Below are positions 7,132-15,476 of a stretch of 64,000 bases of DNA, one piece after another (position 1 is the first letter of the stretch; each line of letters starts with the position of its first letter). The translations under genes were made by a program, and so were the position numbers. The notes under the pieces were generated by a model. It searched no databases. It saw only the letters and a list, made by a program, of their open reading frames with translations, and had not been told where the DNA came from. The DNA comes from JABFWF01 sp035539135 (lineage in GTDB: Bacteria > Pseudomonadota > Gammaproteobacteria > Xanthomonadales > Xanthomonadaceae), in the NCBI GenBank assembly GCA_035539135.1, contig DATLJD010000008.1, positions 186,001 to 250,000 on the forward strand. The letters are read 5' to 3'.

Positions 7132-8025
7132 CTAGACGTCCTTCGCGGTCGCGTCCAGGAACGCCCGGATCCCCGGCACCAGCACCGCATGCTCGTCCTC
7201 GAGCACGAAGTGGCCGGCATCGAGGAAGCGGTGCACCTCCGCCATCGGCAACGCGGCCGTGCAGGCGTCGAGGCAGTGTTTGTCGAACACGAAATCGCGC
7301 AGCCCCCAGGCGATGAACACCGGCCGGTCGGCGAACTCGGACAGGCGCGCGCCCGCCTGTGCCACCAACGGCCACGCCGGATCGCCCTCGCGCAGCGGGA
7401 TGTCCTGCATGAAGCGCAGCGTCGCGATCGCGTTTCGCCAGCCGCGATAGGGCGCGACGTAGGCCCGCCGCACCGCGCGCGGCATCCGCTTCACGGTGCC
7501 GAACCAGGCCGCGCCGCGCGCGAACAGGCTGAACGCGCGGATCAGGAAGCCGCCCACACGCGAATCGCGCCCCAGCGCCAGCTGCCACGGCATCGCCTTG
7601 GCCGCCGGCATCGGGAACAGCGCCGTGTTGAGGATCACCAGCCGCCGCACCTGCTGCGGATGCGCCAGCGCCCAGCCCATCCCGATCATCCCGCCCCAGT
7701 CGTGCACCGCCAGCGTCACCGGCCCGGCGATGCCGATCTCGTCGAGCAGCGTGGCGAGGTCTTCCACGCGCGAGGCCAGCGTGTAGTGGTACCGCGCATC
7801 GTCCGGCCGGTCCGAAGCGCCCATGCCGACGTGGTCCGGCACGATGCAGCGGTAACGGTCGCGCAAGCCCAGCACCAGCCGCCGCCAGTGGTAACTCCAC
7901 GACGGATTGCCGTGCAGCATCACCACCACCGGCGCGTCGCGCGGCCCCTCGTCGAGGTAGCGCATGCGGATGCCGGGGCGGACCTGGAGGGAGCGCGGGG
8001 TGAAGGGGTAGTCGGGGAAATCCAT
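7132..8025 (-). CDS. oleB: OleB-like alpha/beta hydrolase (beta-lactone decarboxylase of olefin synthesis)
   Basis: This 297-residue alpha/beta hydrolase has a haloalkane-dehalogenase-like fold. Motifs are HGNPSWSYHWR (38-48), the nucleophile elbow VHDWGG with Asp109, and DAGHFVLEDEH carrying the catalytic His. In Xanthomonas, OleB decarboxylates the beta-lactone made by OleC to give a long-chain olefin. The assignment rests on these motifs plus the neighbouring oleA; alone it could be called a haloalkane dehalogenase homologue. It is the last gene of oleA-phnA-oleB (39-bp gap). oleC and oleD, often nearby in other genomes, are absent from this window. Confidence 0.8.
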   Translation of the reverse strand: MDFPDYPFTPRSLQVRPGIRMRYLDEGPRDAPVVVMLHGNPSWSYHWRRLVLGLRDRYRCIVPDHVGMGASDRPDDARYHYTLASRVEDLATLLDEIGIAGPVTLAVHDWGGMIGMGWALAHPQQVRRLVILNTALFPMPAAKAMPWQLALGRDSRVGGFLIRAFSLFARGAAWFGTVKRMPRAVRRAYVAPYRGWRNAIATLRFMQDIPLREGDPAWPLVAQAGARLSEFADRPVFIAWGLRDFVFDKHCLDACTAALPMAEVHRFLDAGHFVLEDEHAVLVPGIRAFLDATAKDV

Positions 8026-8064
8026 GCGACGCGCAGTCTGCCCGAGGACGCTCCGGCGCGGCGC

Positions 8065-8400
8065 TCAGGCCTTGCGCACGAACTCCGACTTCAGCCGCAT
8101 CGCGCCGAAGCCTTCGATGCGGCAGTCGATGTCGTGGTCGCCATCGATGAGGCGGATGTTGCGGACCTTGGTGCCGACCTTGAGCGCGGACGAGGCGCCC
8201 TTGACCTTGAGGTCCTTGACCACGGTGACCGTGTCGCCGTCGGCGAGCAGGTTGCCGACCGCGTCGCGGATCTCGCGGGCATCCTCGTTCGCCCCCGGCG
8301 CGGCCGGATCCCACTCGTGGGCGCACTCCGGGCACACCAGCAGCGGCCCGTCGGCGTAGGTGTAGGCCGAGGTGCAGCGGGGGCAGGCCGGCAGGCTCAC
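8065..8400 (-). CDS. PhnA/YjdM-family zinc-ribbon protein
   Basis: This 111-residue protein has a short N-terminal zinc ribbon (two Cys-x2-Cys pairs: ACPRC and VCPEC) and a C-terminal PhnA domain (DGDTVTVVKDLKVKG, KVGTKVRNIRL, DHDIDCRIEGFG). Its length equals that of E. coli YjdM. The old label alkylphosphonate utilisation protein has no firm biochemical basis. The start is a GTG at 8400 overlapping the oleA stop (GTGA), so translation is coupled to oleA. Its place between oleA and oleB is unexpected. Confidence 0.88.
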   Translation of the reverse strand: MSLPACPRCTSAYTYADGPLLVCPECAHEWDPAAPGANEDAREIRDAVGNLLADGDTVTVVKDLKVKGASSALKVGTKVRNIRLIDGDHDIDCRIEGFGAMRLKSEFVRKA

Positions 8401-9419
8401 CAGACGACTTCCGCCATCGAGCAGTTCAGCCCGGAGCCGATGCCGAGCAGGGCGACGCGCTGGCCCTTCTTCAGGCGGCCCATCTCGCGCAGCTTGCTGA
8501 GCACGATCGGCACCGAGGCCGGGCCGATGTTGCCGTGCTCGCCGAAGATGGTCATGACCTTCTTCGGGCTGATGCCGAAGGCCTTGAGGAAGGCTTTGGT
8601 GTGCGCCTTGCTGACCTGGTGGATGACGAACTCGTCGAGCTCCTCCACCACCCAGCCCAGCGCGATGCGCGCGGCGGCGAAGGTCTTCTGGCCGAGCTTG
8701 ATGCCCTCGACCATCAGCATGCGGCCGTCGGCGATCATGCGGTCGTGCACGAGGTCGCCGCGGCACAGCTGGTTCCACTGGGTGGCCGAGCGGGTGACGC
8801 TGCCGCGGTAGCGCGGCGCGCCGGGGGCGAGTTCGGCGCGCGCCATCACCATCGCGGCGGCGCCGCTGCCCAGGGTCAGCGTGGCCATCTCGTCGCGGAA
8901 CTGCTCGGCGGTGACGTCGGGGCGGCTGAGGCGCTCGAGGGTCTTCTCGTAGGCGCGGTCGGCGGTCTCGCCGTTGACCACCAGCGCGTAGTCGATCTCG
9001 CCGCGCTCGATCATGCGCCCGGCGATGTCCATGCCGTTGAGGAAGGCGAGGCAGGCGTTGGCGACGTCGAAGTTCTGGCAGGTCTCGCCCAGGTGCAGGT
9101 TGCCGGCGACGATGCTGGCGGTAGACGGCTCGAGGTAGTCGCGGCTGACCGAGGTGTTGACCAGCAGGCCGATGCGGTCGGCGTCGATGCCGGCGTCGGC
9201 CAGGGCCTTGACCCCGGCGAGGGTGGCGGCGTCGGAGGCCTTGACCTCGCCGTCCCACAGCCGTCGCTCGCGCACCCCGGCGACTTCCTCGATCACGTTG
9301 GACTTGATGCCGAGGCGGTCCAGGGTCGGCTTCAGCCGGGCGTGGATCTCGTCGGAGGTGAGCCTGCGGGGCGCGTCCACATGGGCGAGACCGGCGATGG
9401 CGACGTGCTGGAACAGCAT
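8397..9419 (-). CDS. oleA: OleA, acyl-CoA head-to-head condensing enzyme
   Basis: This 340-residue thiolase-superfamily (KAS III-like) enzyme joins two fatty acyl-CoAs into a beta-ketoacid, the first step of long-chain olefin biosynthesis. The sequence closely resembles Xanthomonas campestris OleA as I recall it. The catalytic Cys123 (DVANACLAF) and Glu97 (RDYLEPST), which enters the partner subunit's site, keep the spacing of Cys143 and Glu117 in that enzyme. VIHQVS and EHGNIGPAS supply the His and Asn. The start at MLFQHVAIAG (9419) matches the homologue. A TATGCT box at 9455-9460 (minus strand) could be the -10 of the operon. Confidence 0.93.
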   Translation of the reverse strand: MLFQHVAIAGLAHVDAPRRLTSDEIHARLKPTLDRLGIKSNVIEEVAGVRERRLWDGEVKASDAATLAGVKALADAGIDADRIGLLVNTSVSRDYLEPSTASIVAGNLHLGETCQNFDVANACLAFLNGMDIAGRMIERGEIDYALVVNGETADRAYEKTLERLSRPDVTAEQFRDEMATLTLGSGAAAMVMARAELAPGAPRYRGSVTRSATQWNQLCRGDLVHDRMIADGRMLMVEGIKLGQKTFAAARIALGWVVEELDEFVIHQVSKAHTKAFLKAFGISPKKVMTIFGEHGNIGPASVPIVLSKLREMGRLKKGQRVALLGIGSGLNCSMAEVVW

Positions 9420-9600
9420 GGCAGTGGCACCGAAAAAGCGCGGAAAACGGCACAGCATAGCGCTTTCAAGCCTGCTCCTGCAGGCAAGGGGATCGCGGAA
9501 GGGCGGCGCCGGGGCGGCTGTTCAGGTGCCGGCGGCGGGCGGTGACCGCCACCGCGAGGCGCCGGAGAGGCTTGTTCCGCGGCGTGATCCACGCGCAGAC

Positions 9601-9622
9601 GGCGGAGCACGTTCCGCCCTAC
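9601..9622 (-). repeat. GTAG-type REP palindrome, variant
   Basis: The minus strand reads GTAGGGCGGAACGTGCTCCGCC. It has a GTAG head and a GGCGGA/TCCGCC stem, and lies just downstream of the DUF4156 lipoprotein gene. Confidence 0.65.
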
Positions 9623-9635
9623 GGCGCCTTCCTGG

Positions 9636-9956
9636 TCAGCGGCCGCAGCGCCAGGCCAACCAGCGCTGGGTGCCGTCCTCGAAGCCGTCCAGCGGCTGCA
9701 CGGTGTCGGCGCCGAGGCCGGGGGCCTCGTTGCGGGCCAGGGTCTCGAGTTCGTCGCGGACCTTGCGCGGGTTGCGTTCGATCGGGCCGAGCCGGTCCTT
9801 GACCGAGACCTCGACCTCGCCGCGCTGCTCGCAGCCGGCCGGCTGGCTGGCGACGACCCGCACCGCGCTGGCGCCCGGCGCCATGTGCACCCAGGTGCAG
9901 GCGGGGAGGAGAACGGCAATCGCGGCGGCGAGGACGGTGGCGGGCAGCAGGCGCAT
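9636..9956 (-). CDS. DUF4156 family lipoprotein
   Basis: This 106-residue protein has a lipoprotein signal: MRLLP, a hydrophobic core, then LLPAC with Cys20 as the lipidation site. The mature part contains ASAVRVVASQPAGC, KDRLGPIERN and the conserved LETLARNEAPGLGADTVQPL segment of the DUF4156 family, whose members (for example E. coli YjeI) have no known function. The start at 9956 is preceded by CAGGAG. It is probably monocistronic, between oleA and the M16 protease on the same strand. Confidence 0.82.
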   Translation of the reverse strand: MRLLPATVLAAAIAVLLPACTWVHMAPGASAVRVVASQPAGCEQRGEVEVSVKDRLGPIERNPRKVRDELETLARNEAPGLGADTVQPLDGFEDGTQRWLAWRCGR

Positions 9957-10023
9957 GCGGGACTCCTGGGTTGGATGGTCGGCCGGCACCCCGCGATCGC
10001 GCGGCGCCGCGCGGACGCGGGCA

Positions 10024-10064
10024 CAAAAAAAACGGCAGGCCGGATTGTCGCCCGGCCTGCCGTT
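10024..10064 (-). terminator. Intrinsic terminator of the M16 protease gene
   Basis: The minus strand has a perfect 13-bp stem (AACGGCAGGCCGG/CCGGCCTGCCGTT) with an 8-base loop followed by an unbroken T-run. It begins 20 bp past the protease stop codon. Confidence 0.9.
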
Positions 10065-10083
10065 GCCTGCAGCTGAACCGCGG

Positions 10084-12972
10084 TTACTGCTTCGGCGCGG
10101 CGTCCTTCGCCTCCGGCTTGGCCGTCACCGGCTTGCCGTCGGCATCGAGCACGGTCACCTCGCCGACCTTCAGCGCGCGCAGCGGCTGTTCCATCTTCGC
10201 CAGGTCGCCGACCACCACCCAGGTCATCGCGTTCGGGTCGAGGGTCTGCGCGGCGGCGTTGACCTGCGCCGGGGTCATCGCCTCGATCTCGTGCATGCGG
10301 CGGATGACGTAGTCGTCCGGACGGTCGTAGCGCACGATGTCGCCGATCGTGTTCATCACCGCGCCCGCGGTCTCGTACGCGCCCGGGAGGCTGAGCGTGC
10401 GGATCGCGCGGATGCGGGCGACCTCGGCGTCGGTGGCCGGCGCCTTGCCGGTGGCGTAGGTGCCGATCTCGCGCTGCATCTCGGCGACCGACTCGGCGGC
10501 CTTGTCGATCTGCACCGGCGCGATCGCCAGCCAAGGACGCTGGCCCTCGGCCGACACGGTCATGCTGCGCACGCCGTAGGACCAGTGCTTGTCCTCGCGC
10601 AGGTTCATGTTCAGGCGCGAGGTGAAGTCGCCGCCGAGCACGTCGTTGGCGAAGTCGAAGCGCACCGCCGCCGGATCGCGGGTGGAGGGCACCAGTTCTC
10701 CGGCGAAGATGTTGGCCTGCACCGAGCCCGGCTGGTCGATCAGGAACATGCGCGGCTGCGCCGGGCGGGCGACGTCGGCGGGCCTGGCGGCCTGCGGCGC
10801 CTCGCCGCTGCCCTTCCAGCTGCCGAGGTACTTGTTCAGCACCGGCACGATCTCGCCCAGCGTCGTGTCGCCGATCACGATCAGGGTGGCGTTTTCCGGA
10901 CGGATCCACTGCTGCTGGTAGCGCAGCAGGTCCTCGCGGGTCAGGTCGCCGATCGACTGCTCGGTGCCCGAGCCGGTGAGCGGCATGCCGTACGGATGGT
11001 CCGCGCCGTACAGCAGCGGCGGCAGCACGCGCAGGGCAACGGTGGTCGGCTGCGCCTTCTCCTGGGCGATGCCGGCGATCCAGCTGCTCTTGATGCGGTC
11101 GATTTCCGACTGCTCGAAGCGCGGCTGCTGCAGCATGGTCGCGAACAGCGCGAGCGAGGGCTCGAGGTTCTCCTTCAGCGCCGACATGTAGGCGTTGCTG
11201 CCGTCCAGCGCGGCGCCGGTGCCGAAGCGCGCGCCGAGGAGTTCGGCGGCGTCGGCGAAGCCGAGCGAGTCGTACTGGCCCGCGCCCTCGTCGAGCATGC
11301 CCATCGCGAAGTTGGCGGTGCCGGCCTTGCCCTGCGGATCGGACGCGTAGCCGCCGTCGAACTCGTAGCTCATCTGCACGACCGGGATGTCGTGGCGCTC
11401 GGCCAGCACCACGGTGCTGCCATTGGCCAGGGTGGCGCGCTGCAGCTGCGGGAACTTGAGTTCCGGGAAGTCCTTGGGCATCGGCACGCCCTGGCTGCGG
11501 TCGACGGTGCTGGCGGTGGTCTTGTACTTCGGGTCCACCGGCGGCAGGGTCATCGGCGCCGGCGTCACCGCCGGCTCCTCCGGCAGCGCGACGCGCTCGC
11601 CCGGCACCACCACGATGGTGTGGCTGCCGGTCTCCAGCCATTCATGGCCGACGTTCCTGAGGTCGGCCGCGGTGGCCGCGGCGATGTTGGCCAGGCTGTC
11701 GCGGAAGCAGCCGGCGTCGCCGGTGAACACCGCGCACTCGGCCAGCGCGTCGGCCTTGCCGCCGAAGCCGCCGATGCGCTCGATGCCGCGGATGAAGCCG
11801 GCGCGCTGGGTGACCTTGGCGCGCTCCAGCTCCTCGGCGGTCGGGCCCTGCGCGATCAGCTTGTTGATCTCCTCCTCGATGATCGCCTCCACCTTCGCCG
11901 GGTCCACGCCCTGCTTGACGGTCGCCATCACCAGGAAGTTGGAGCCGAGGTAGGAATCGCCGACGAAGGCGCTGACGTTGTCGACCAGCTTGTCCTGGTG
12001 CACCAGGCGGGTATCTAGGCGCGAGGACTTGCTGCCGCCGAGCACGCTGGCGAACAGGTCGAGCTGGTCCAGTTCTTTCGTGCCGTACTGCGGGATGTTC
12101 CAGGCGCGGTAGATGCGCGCCTGCGGGACCTTGTCGGTCATGGTCTCGCGGCTGTCGGCATCGCGCTTCGCCACGTCGATCGCCGGCTGCGCCATGGTCG
12201 GCGTGGCCGGCAGGTCGCCGAAGTACTTCGCGACCTTCTCCTTCGCCGTGGCGAGGTCGATGTCGCCGGCCAGCACCAGCACCGCGTTGTTCGGGCCGTA
12301 CCAGGTGCGGAACCACTGTTTGACGTCCTCGAGCGAGGCCGCGTTGAGGTCGTTCATCGAGCCGATCACGCCGTGGTGGTACGGGTGGCTCTTGGGGTAC
12401 ATCGCCTGGGTCAGCTTGTCCCAGACCTGGCCGTAGGGCTGGTTCTCGCCCTGGCGCTTCTCGTTCTGGACCACGCCGCGCTGCTCGTCCAGCGCCTTCT
12501 GGTCGATCGCGCCGAGCAGGTGGCCCATGCGGTCGGACTCCATCCACAGCGCGGTGTCGAGCGCGGTGGTGGGCACGTTCTCGAAGTAGTTGGTGCGGTC
12601 GGAGTTGGTGGTGCCGTTCTGGCCGGTCGCGCCGATCTGCTTGAAGGGCTCGAAGTACTCGCCGTCGTGGTTCTCCGACGACTGGAACATCAGGTGCTCG
12701 AACAGGTGCGCGAAACCGCTGCGCCCGGCCGGCTCGTTTTTGGCGCCGACGTTGTACCAGATGTTGACGGCGACGATCGGCGCCTTGTGGTCCTCGTGCA
12801 CGATCACCCGCAGGCCGTTGGGCAGGGTGAACTCCTGGTAGGCGATGTCGACCGCCGTGCCGGCGGGCTTGGCCCAGGCAGTGGAGACGTAGCCGCCGCC
12901 GAGCGCGGCGGTCAGGGCGAGGGCGAGGGCGCCATGGCGGAGCATGGCGGGGGCACGGCGGATCGAACGCAT
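10084..12972 (-). CDS. M16 family zinc metalloprotease (pitrilysin-like), exported
   Basis: This 962-residue protein has an N-terminal signal peptide (basic start, hydrophobic 12-30, cleavage probably near TAWA-KP at 34) and two M16 halves. The catalytic inverted zinc motif is HLFEH at 89-93, with the family signature GRSGFAHLFEHLMF around it. The distal glutamate should lie in the ALDEQRGVVQNEK region. The second half (from about 500) lacks HxxEH, as usual for the non-catalytic M16 domain. It probably degrades peptides in the periplasm. The start at 12972 has a CAGGAG ribosome site. A terminator lies immediately downstream. Confidence 0.92.
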   Translation of the reverse strand: MRSIRRAPAMLRHGALALALTAALGGGYVSTAWAKPAGTAVDIAYQEFTLPNGLRVIVHEDHKAPIVAVNIWYNVGAKNEPAGRSGFAHLFEHLMFQSSENHDGEYFEPFKQIGATGQNGTTNSDRTNYFENVPTTALDTALWMESDRMGHLLGAIDQKALDEQRGVVQNEKRQGENQPYGQVWDKLTQAMYPKSHPYHHGVIGSMNDLNAASLEDVKQWFRTWYGPNNAVLVLAGDIDLATAKEKVAKYFGDLPATPTMAQPAIDVAKRDADSRETMTDKVPQARIYRAWNIPQYGTKELDQLDLFASVLGGSKSSRLDTRLVHQDKLVDNVSAFVGDSYLGSNFLVMATVKQGVDPAKVEAIIEEEINKLIAQGPTAEELERAKVTQRAGFIRGIERIGGFGGKADALAECAVFTGDAGCFRDSLANIAAATAADLRNVGHEWLETGSHTIVVVPGERVALPEEPAVTPAPMTLPPVDPKYKTTASTVDRSQGVPMPKDFPELKFPQLQRATLANGSTVVLAERHDIPVVQMSYEFDGGYASDPQGKAGTANFAMGMLDEGAGQYDSLGFADAAELLGARFGTGAALDGSNAYMSALKENLEPSLALFATMLQQPRFEQSEIDRIKSSWIAGIAQEKAQPTTVALRVLPPLLYGADHPYGMPLTGSGTEQSIGDLTREDLLRYQQQWIRPENATLIVIGDTTLGEIVPVLNKYLGSWKGSGEAPQAARPADVARPAQPRMFLIDQPGSVQANIFAGELVPSTRDPAAVRFDFANDVLGGDFTSRLNMNLREDKHWSYGVRSMTVSAEGQRPWLAIAPVQIDKAAESVAEMQREIGTYATGKAPATDAEVARIRAIRTLSLPGAYETAGAVMNTIGDIVRYDRPDDYVIRRMHEIEAMTPAQVNAAAQTLDPNAMTWVVVGDLAKMEQPLRALKVGEVTVLDADGKPVTAKPEAKDAAPKQ

Positions 12973-13113
12973 GCGGCACTCCTGTGCGGATCTGGACGAG
13001 GGCACAACCGCCGCATCCTAGCCGGACGGGCCACGCGGCGCAGCCGCCAGAGGTTGGGGTGACCGTCGGTCACCTCCGCGGCGGCGCGCACCTCCTACTC
13101 ATCGCAGCTGCGG

Positions 13114-13119
13114 CACACT
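13114..13119 (+). promoter_or_regulatory. Putative leaderless-type -10 box of the SDR gene
   Basis: CACACT is followed by six bases (GCCGAC) and the ATG at 13126. There is no Shine-Dalgarno sequence and no clear -35. Confidence 0.35.
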
Positions 13120-13125
13120 GCCGAC

Positions 13126-13830
13126 ATGGACACCCACAGCCTCGTCACCGGCGCCAACCGCGGCCTCGGCCTGGAATTCGTGCGCCAGCTGCTCGCCCGC
13201 GGCCACCGCGTGGTCGCCACCTGCCGCCAGCCCGGGCGCGCGACCGACCTCAACACCCTCGCCGGCGAGCATCCCGGCCGCCTGCACGTGCTGCCGCTGG
13301 ACGTGGCGAGCGCGCGTTCGCGCGAGGAACTGGTGCGCGAGCTGCCGCTGGTCCTGGGCGACGACGCGCGCCTGGCGCTGCTGGTCAACAACGCCGGCGT
13401 GCTGCACGCGGGCGAACGCTGGGGCCACGTGGCCGAAAGCGTGCTGGAGGACAGCCTGCGCACCAACGCGATCGGGCCGTTCCTGCTGACCCAGGCGCTG
13501 GCGGCGTTCCTGGCCGACGGCGGCACGGTCGCCGACCTGTCCAGCATGATGTCGGCGATGAGCACGCGCACCGAGTTCCGCGCGCCCAGCTACTGCATCA
13601 GCAAGGCGGCGCAGAACATGGCGACGGTGTTGCTGGCCAAGGCGCTGGCGCCGCGCGCGATCAAGGTGGTCGCGTTGTGCCCGGGCTGGGTGCACACCGA
13701 CATGGGCGGCGACCAGGCGCCGGTCGCGCCGCGCGACTCGGTCGCCGGCCTGTTGCGGGTGCTGGACGGCCTCGGCGCGCAGGACAGCGGCCGCTTCTAC
13801 AACTGGCGAGGCGAGGCGATGGCCTGGTAG
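13126..13830 (+). CDS. Short-chain dehydrogenase/reductase (CsgA-like)
   Basis: This 234-residue SDR has the cofactor motif TGANRGLG at 8-15, NNAG (about 88-91), a serine in LSSMMSAMS and the catalytic YCISK. The arrangement, including VALCPGWVHTDMGG, resembles SDRs of the C-factor/sniffer type, which are NAD(P)-dependent and cytosolic. The substrate is unknown. It is divergent from the M16 protease gene. The transcript may be leaderless (CACACT box 6 bases before the ATG). The next gene downstream has its own sigma54-type promoter, so an operon is unlikely. Confidence 0.85.
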   Translation: MDTHSLVTGANRGLGLEFVRQLLARGHRVVATCRQPGRATDLNTLAGEHPGRLHVLPLDVASARSREELVRELPLVLGDDARLALLVNNAGVLHAGERWGHVAESVLEDSLRTNAIGPFLLTQALAAFLADGGTVADLSSMMSAMSTRTEFRAPSYCISKAAQNMATVLLAKALAPRAIKVVALCPGWVHTDMGGDQAPVAPRDSVAGLLRVLDGLGAQDSGRFYNWRGEAMAW

Positions 13831-13907
13831 GCGGACCGTCCGGACGCCGGCGTTCGCGCCGAGGGCGGACGTCCGCGGACGCCGGAGCGAGGGCGCAAGC
13901 CCAGCGC

Positions 13908-13940
13908 AATCAGGCACTTGCGGTTGGCACGAAGCCTGCG
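13908..13940 (+). promoter_or_regulatory. Sigma54 (RpoN)-type promoter with adjacent IHF-like site
   Basis: TTGGCACGAAGCCTGCG (13924-13940) has the invariant -24 GG (13926-13927) and -12 GC (13938-13939) with exactly 10 bases between, and matches the TTGGCACG consensus. The predicted start is near 13951. AATCAGGCACTTG (13908-13920) fits the loose IHF consensus WATCARNNNNTTR, though it is unusually close to the promoter. No activator binding site was identified. Confidence 0.65.
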
Positions 13941-13968
13941 AAAGACAGGGCACAAGAGGAGGTGTCCC

Positions 13969-14160
13969 ATGTCCCTGCATACCCAGTTGCTGCGCGGCCT
14001 GCTGGTCCTGCCGATGCTGCTGTTGCTGGCGCTGGCCGGCGTCACCGCCCCCGATGGTGCCGTGGCCGCGCCGGCGCGGCAGGCGGCGAAGGCGGCAGCC
14101 GCGACCGCCGTCGCGAATGACGCGGCGCCCGGCGCGGAACGCGGCGTGGCGTCGCGCTGA
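13969..14160 (+). CDS. Small exported protein behind a sigma54-type promoter
   Basis: This 63-residue protein of no recognised family has a short basic start (MSLHTQLLRG), a strong hydrophobic segment at about 10-28 and an alanine-rich tail (APARQAAKAAAATAVAND) without cysteine. It could be a secreted peptide after cleavage near AVAA-AP (about 34) or a single-pass membrane protein. Evidence that it is real: a strong GAGGAGGT ribosome site seven bases before the ATG and a near-consensus -24/-12 promoter predicting a ~18-nt leader. It lies below the length many annotation pipelines keep. Confidence 0.65.
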   Translation: MSLHTQLLRGLLVLPMLLLLALAGVTAPDGAVAAPARQAAKAAAATAVANDAAPGAERGVASR

Positions 14161-14249
14161 GCGGCCGGCGAAAGCCAATTGGATCCGGGCCTGCGCCGGG
14201 ATGACGGACTGGGAGTGGCCCCCGGCCCCTGGCCCCTGGGTCCCGGCCC

Positions 14250-15023
14250 CTAGCCCCTGACCCTTTCAAGGATCCGCAGATACCCGCGCACCGTGTCCGC
14301 CAGCCCCGCGTACAGCGCCTCGTCGATCAGCGCATGGCCGATCGAGACTTCCTGCACGCCGGGCACGCCGGCGAGGAACACGGCGAGGTTGGCCTGGCTG
14401 AGGTCGTGGCCGGCGTTCACCCCCAGCCCGGCAGACTGCGCGCCGCGCGCGGTGCGGGCGCAGGCGGCGAGCGCGGCCCGCGCGTCGCCGGCGGCGAAGG
14501 CCTCGGCGAACGGCCCGGTGTACAGCTCGACGCGGTCGGCGCCGGTCGCGGCCGCCGGCGCCAGGTCGGCGACCTCGCCCGGCCCCGCCTCCGCGTCGAC
14601 GAACAGGCTCACCCGGCAGCCCAGCGCCTTGAGCCGCGCGACCAGCGGCACCAGTCTGTCGCCGTCGCGCGTGAAATCGAAACCGTGGTCGGACGTCAGC
14701 TGCCCGTCCGCGTCGGGCACCAGCGTCGCCTGCGCCGGCCGCGCCTGCTCGCACAGCGCGAGGAAGCCGGGATAACCGGCACGCGGCGGCGCGAACGGGT
14801 TGCCTTCCAGGTTGAACTCGACCTCGTATTCGCGGCACAGCGCGGCCAGCGCGAACACGTCGTCCGCCCGGATGTGGCGCGCGTCCGGGCGCGGATGCAC
14901 GGTGATGCCGTGGGCGCCGGCTTCGAGGCAGGCGCGCGCCGCCTGCACCGGGTCCGGCGCGCGGCCGCCGCGCGAATTGCGCAGCACCGCGATCTTGTTG
15001 ACGTTGACGCTGAGGACGGTCAC
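14250..15023 (-). CDS. pdxJ: Pyridoxine 5'-phosphate synthase
   Basis: This 257-residue TIM-barrel enzyme condenses 3-amino-2-oxopropyl phosphate with 1-deoxyxylulose 5-phosphate to pyridoxine 5'-phosphate. Hallmarks are the start VNVNKIAVLRNSRGG, HGITVHPRPDARHI (about 38-51), EFNLEGNPF, TLVPD, GADRVELYTGPFAE and GVNAGHDLSQANL. Length is normal. Its ATG overlaps the stop of the upstream small membrane protein gene by four bases, so the two are translationally coupled. GGCCCCT-type heptads lie just beyond the stop (about 14215-14260). Confidence 0.96.
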   Translation of the reverse strand: MTVLSVNVNKIAVLRNSRGGRAPDPVQAARACLEAGAHGITVHPRPDARHIRADDVFALAALCREYEVEFNLEGNPFAPPRAGYPGFLALCEQARPAQATLVPDADGQLTSDHGFDFTRDGDRLVPLVARLKALGCRVSLFVDAEAGPGEVADLAPAAATGADRVELYTGPFAEAFAAGDARAALAACARTARGAQSAGLGVNAGHDLSQANLAVFLAGVPGVQEVSIGHALIDEALYAGLADTVRGYLRILERVRG

Positions 15024-15292
15024 GCCGCCGGCGCGTCGGGCGGGGTCCCGGCCTCGGCGGCGGCGCGGCGGGCCTCGGCCTGCTCGCGCAGCCGGCGCAA
15101 TTCGGCCGGGTCCAGCAGCATCGCCTCGTCGCGGCGGCCGCTGCCGATGCGCTGGGCGAGGAAACTCAGCACGAAGGCGACCAGCAGGCCGAGCGCGACC
15201 AGCAGCATCGCCGCCATCAGCCCGAACGAACCGGTGCGGAACGCCACGAACAGGGCCGCCGCCGACAGCAGCAGGTAGATCCAGGGCATCAT
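15020..15292 (-). CDS. Small two-helix membrane protein upstream of pdxJ
   Basis: This 90-residue protein has two hydrophobic helices (about 4-17 and 22-46) and a charged C-terminal tail (DPAELRRLREQAEARRAAAEA) that probably forms a cytoplasmic helix. The family is not recognised. The start is at one of two adjacent ATGs (15292 or 15289). The stop overlaps the pdxJ start (ATGA). It is likely a conserved uncharacterised inner-membrane protein. Confidence 0.65.
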   Translation of the reverse strand: MMPWIYLLLSAAALFVAFRTGSFGLMAAMLLVALGLLVAFVLSFLAQRIGSGRRDEAMLLDPAELRRLREQAEARRAAAEAGTPPDAPAA

Positions 15293-15394
15293 CGCGCGAC
15301 TCCGGGGACTGGCCGCGAGTCTAGCGCCAGCCGGGCCCCGGAAAGGAGGGGGCCGCCACGTTGCCCCCCTTACTCCGCGGGCGCCCTGCTTTCC

Positions 15395-15416
15395 GTAGAG
15401 CGGAGCTTGCTCCGCT
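15395..15416 (+). repeat. GTAG-type REP palindrome
   Basis: GTAGAGCGGAGCTTGCTCCGCT lies on the plus strand between the small membrane protein gene and the 3' end of cls. It is a stand-alone copy with no 110-bp element nearby. Confidence 0.78.
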
Positions 15417-15476
15417 GCCGGAGGACCGGTAAGCAACGCCCGGTGCGCCCGCCGCGCGTTCCCGGCTCCCGGCCCA

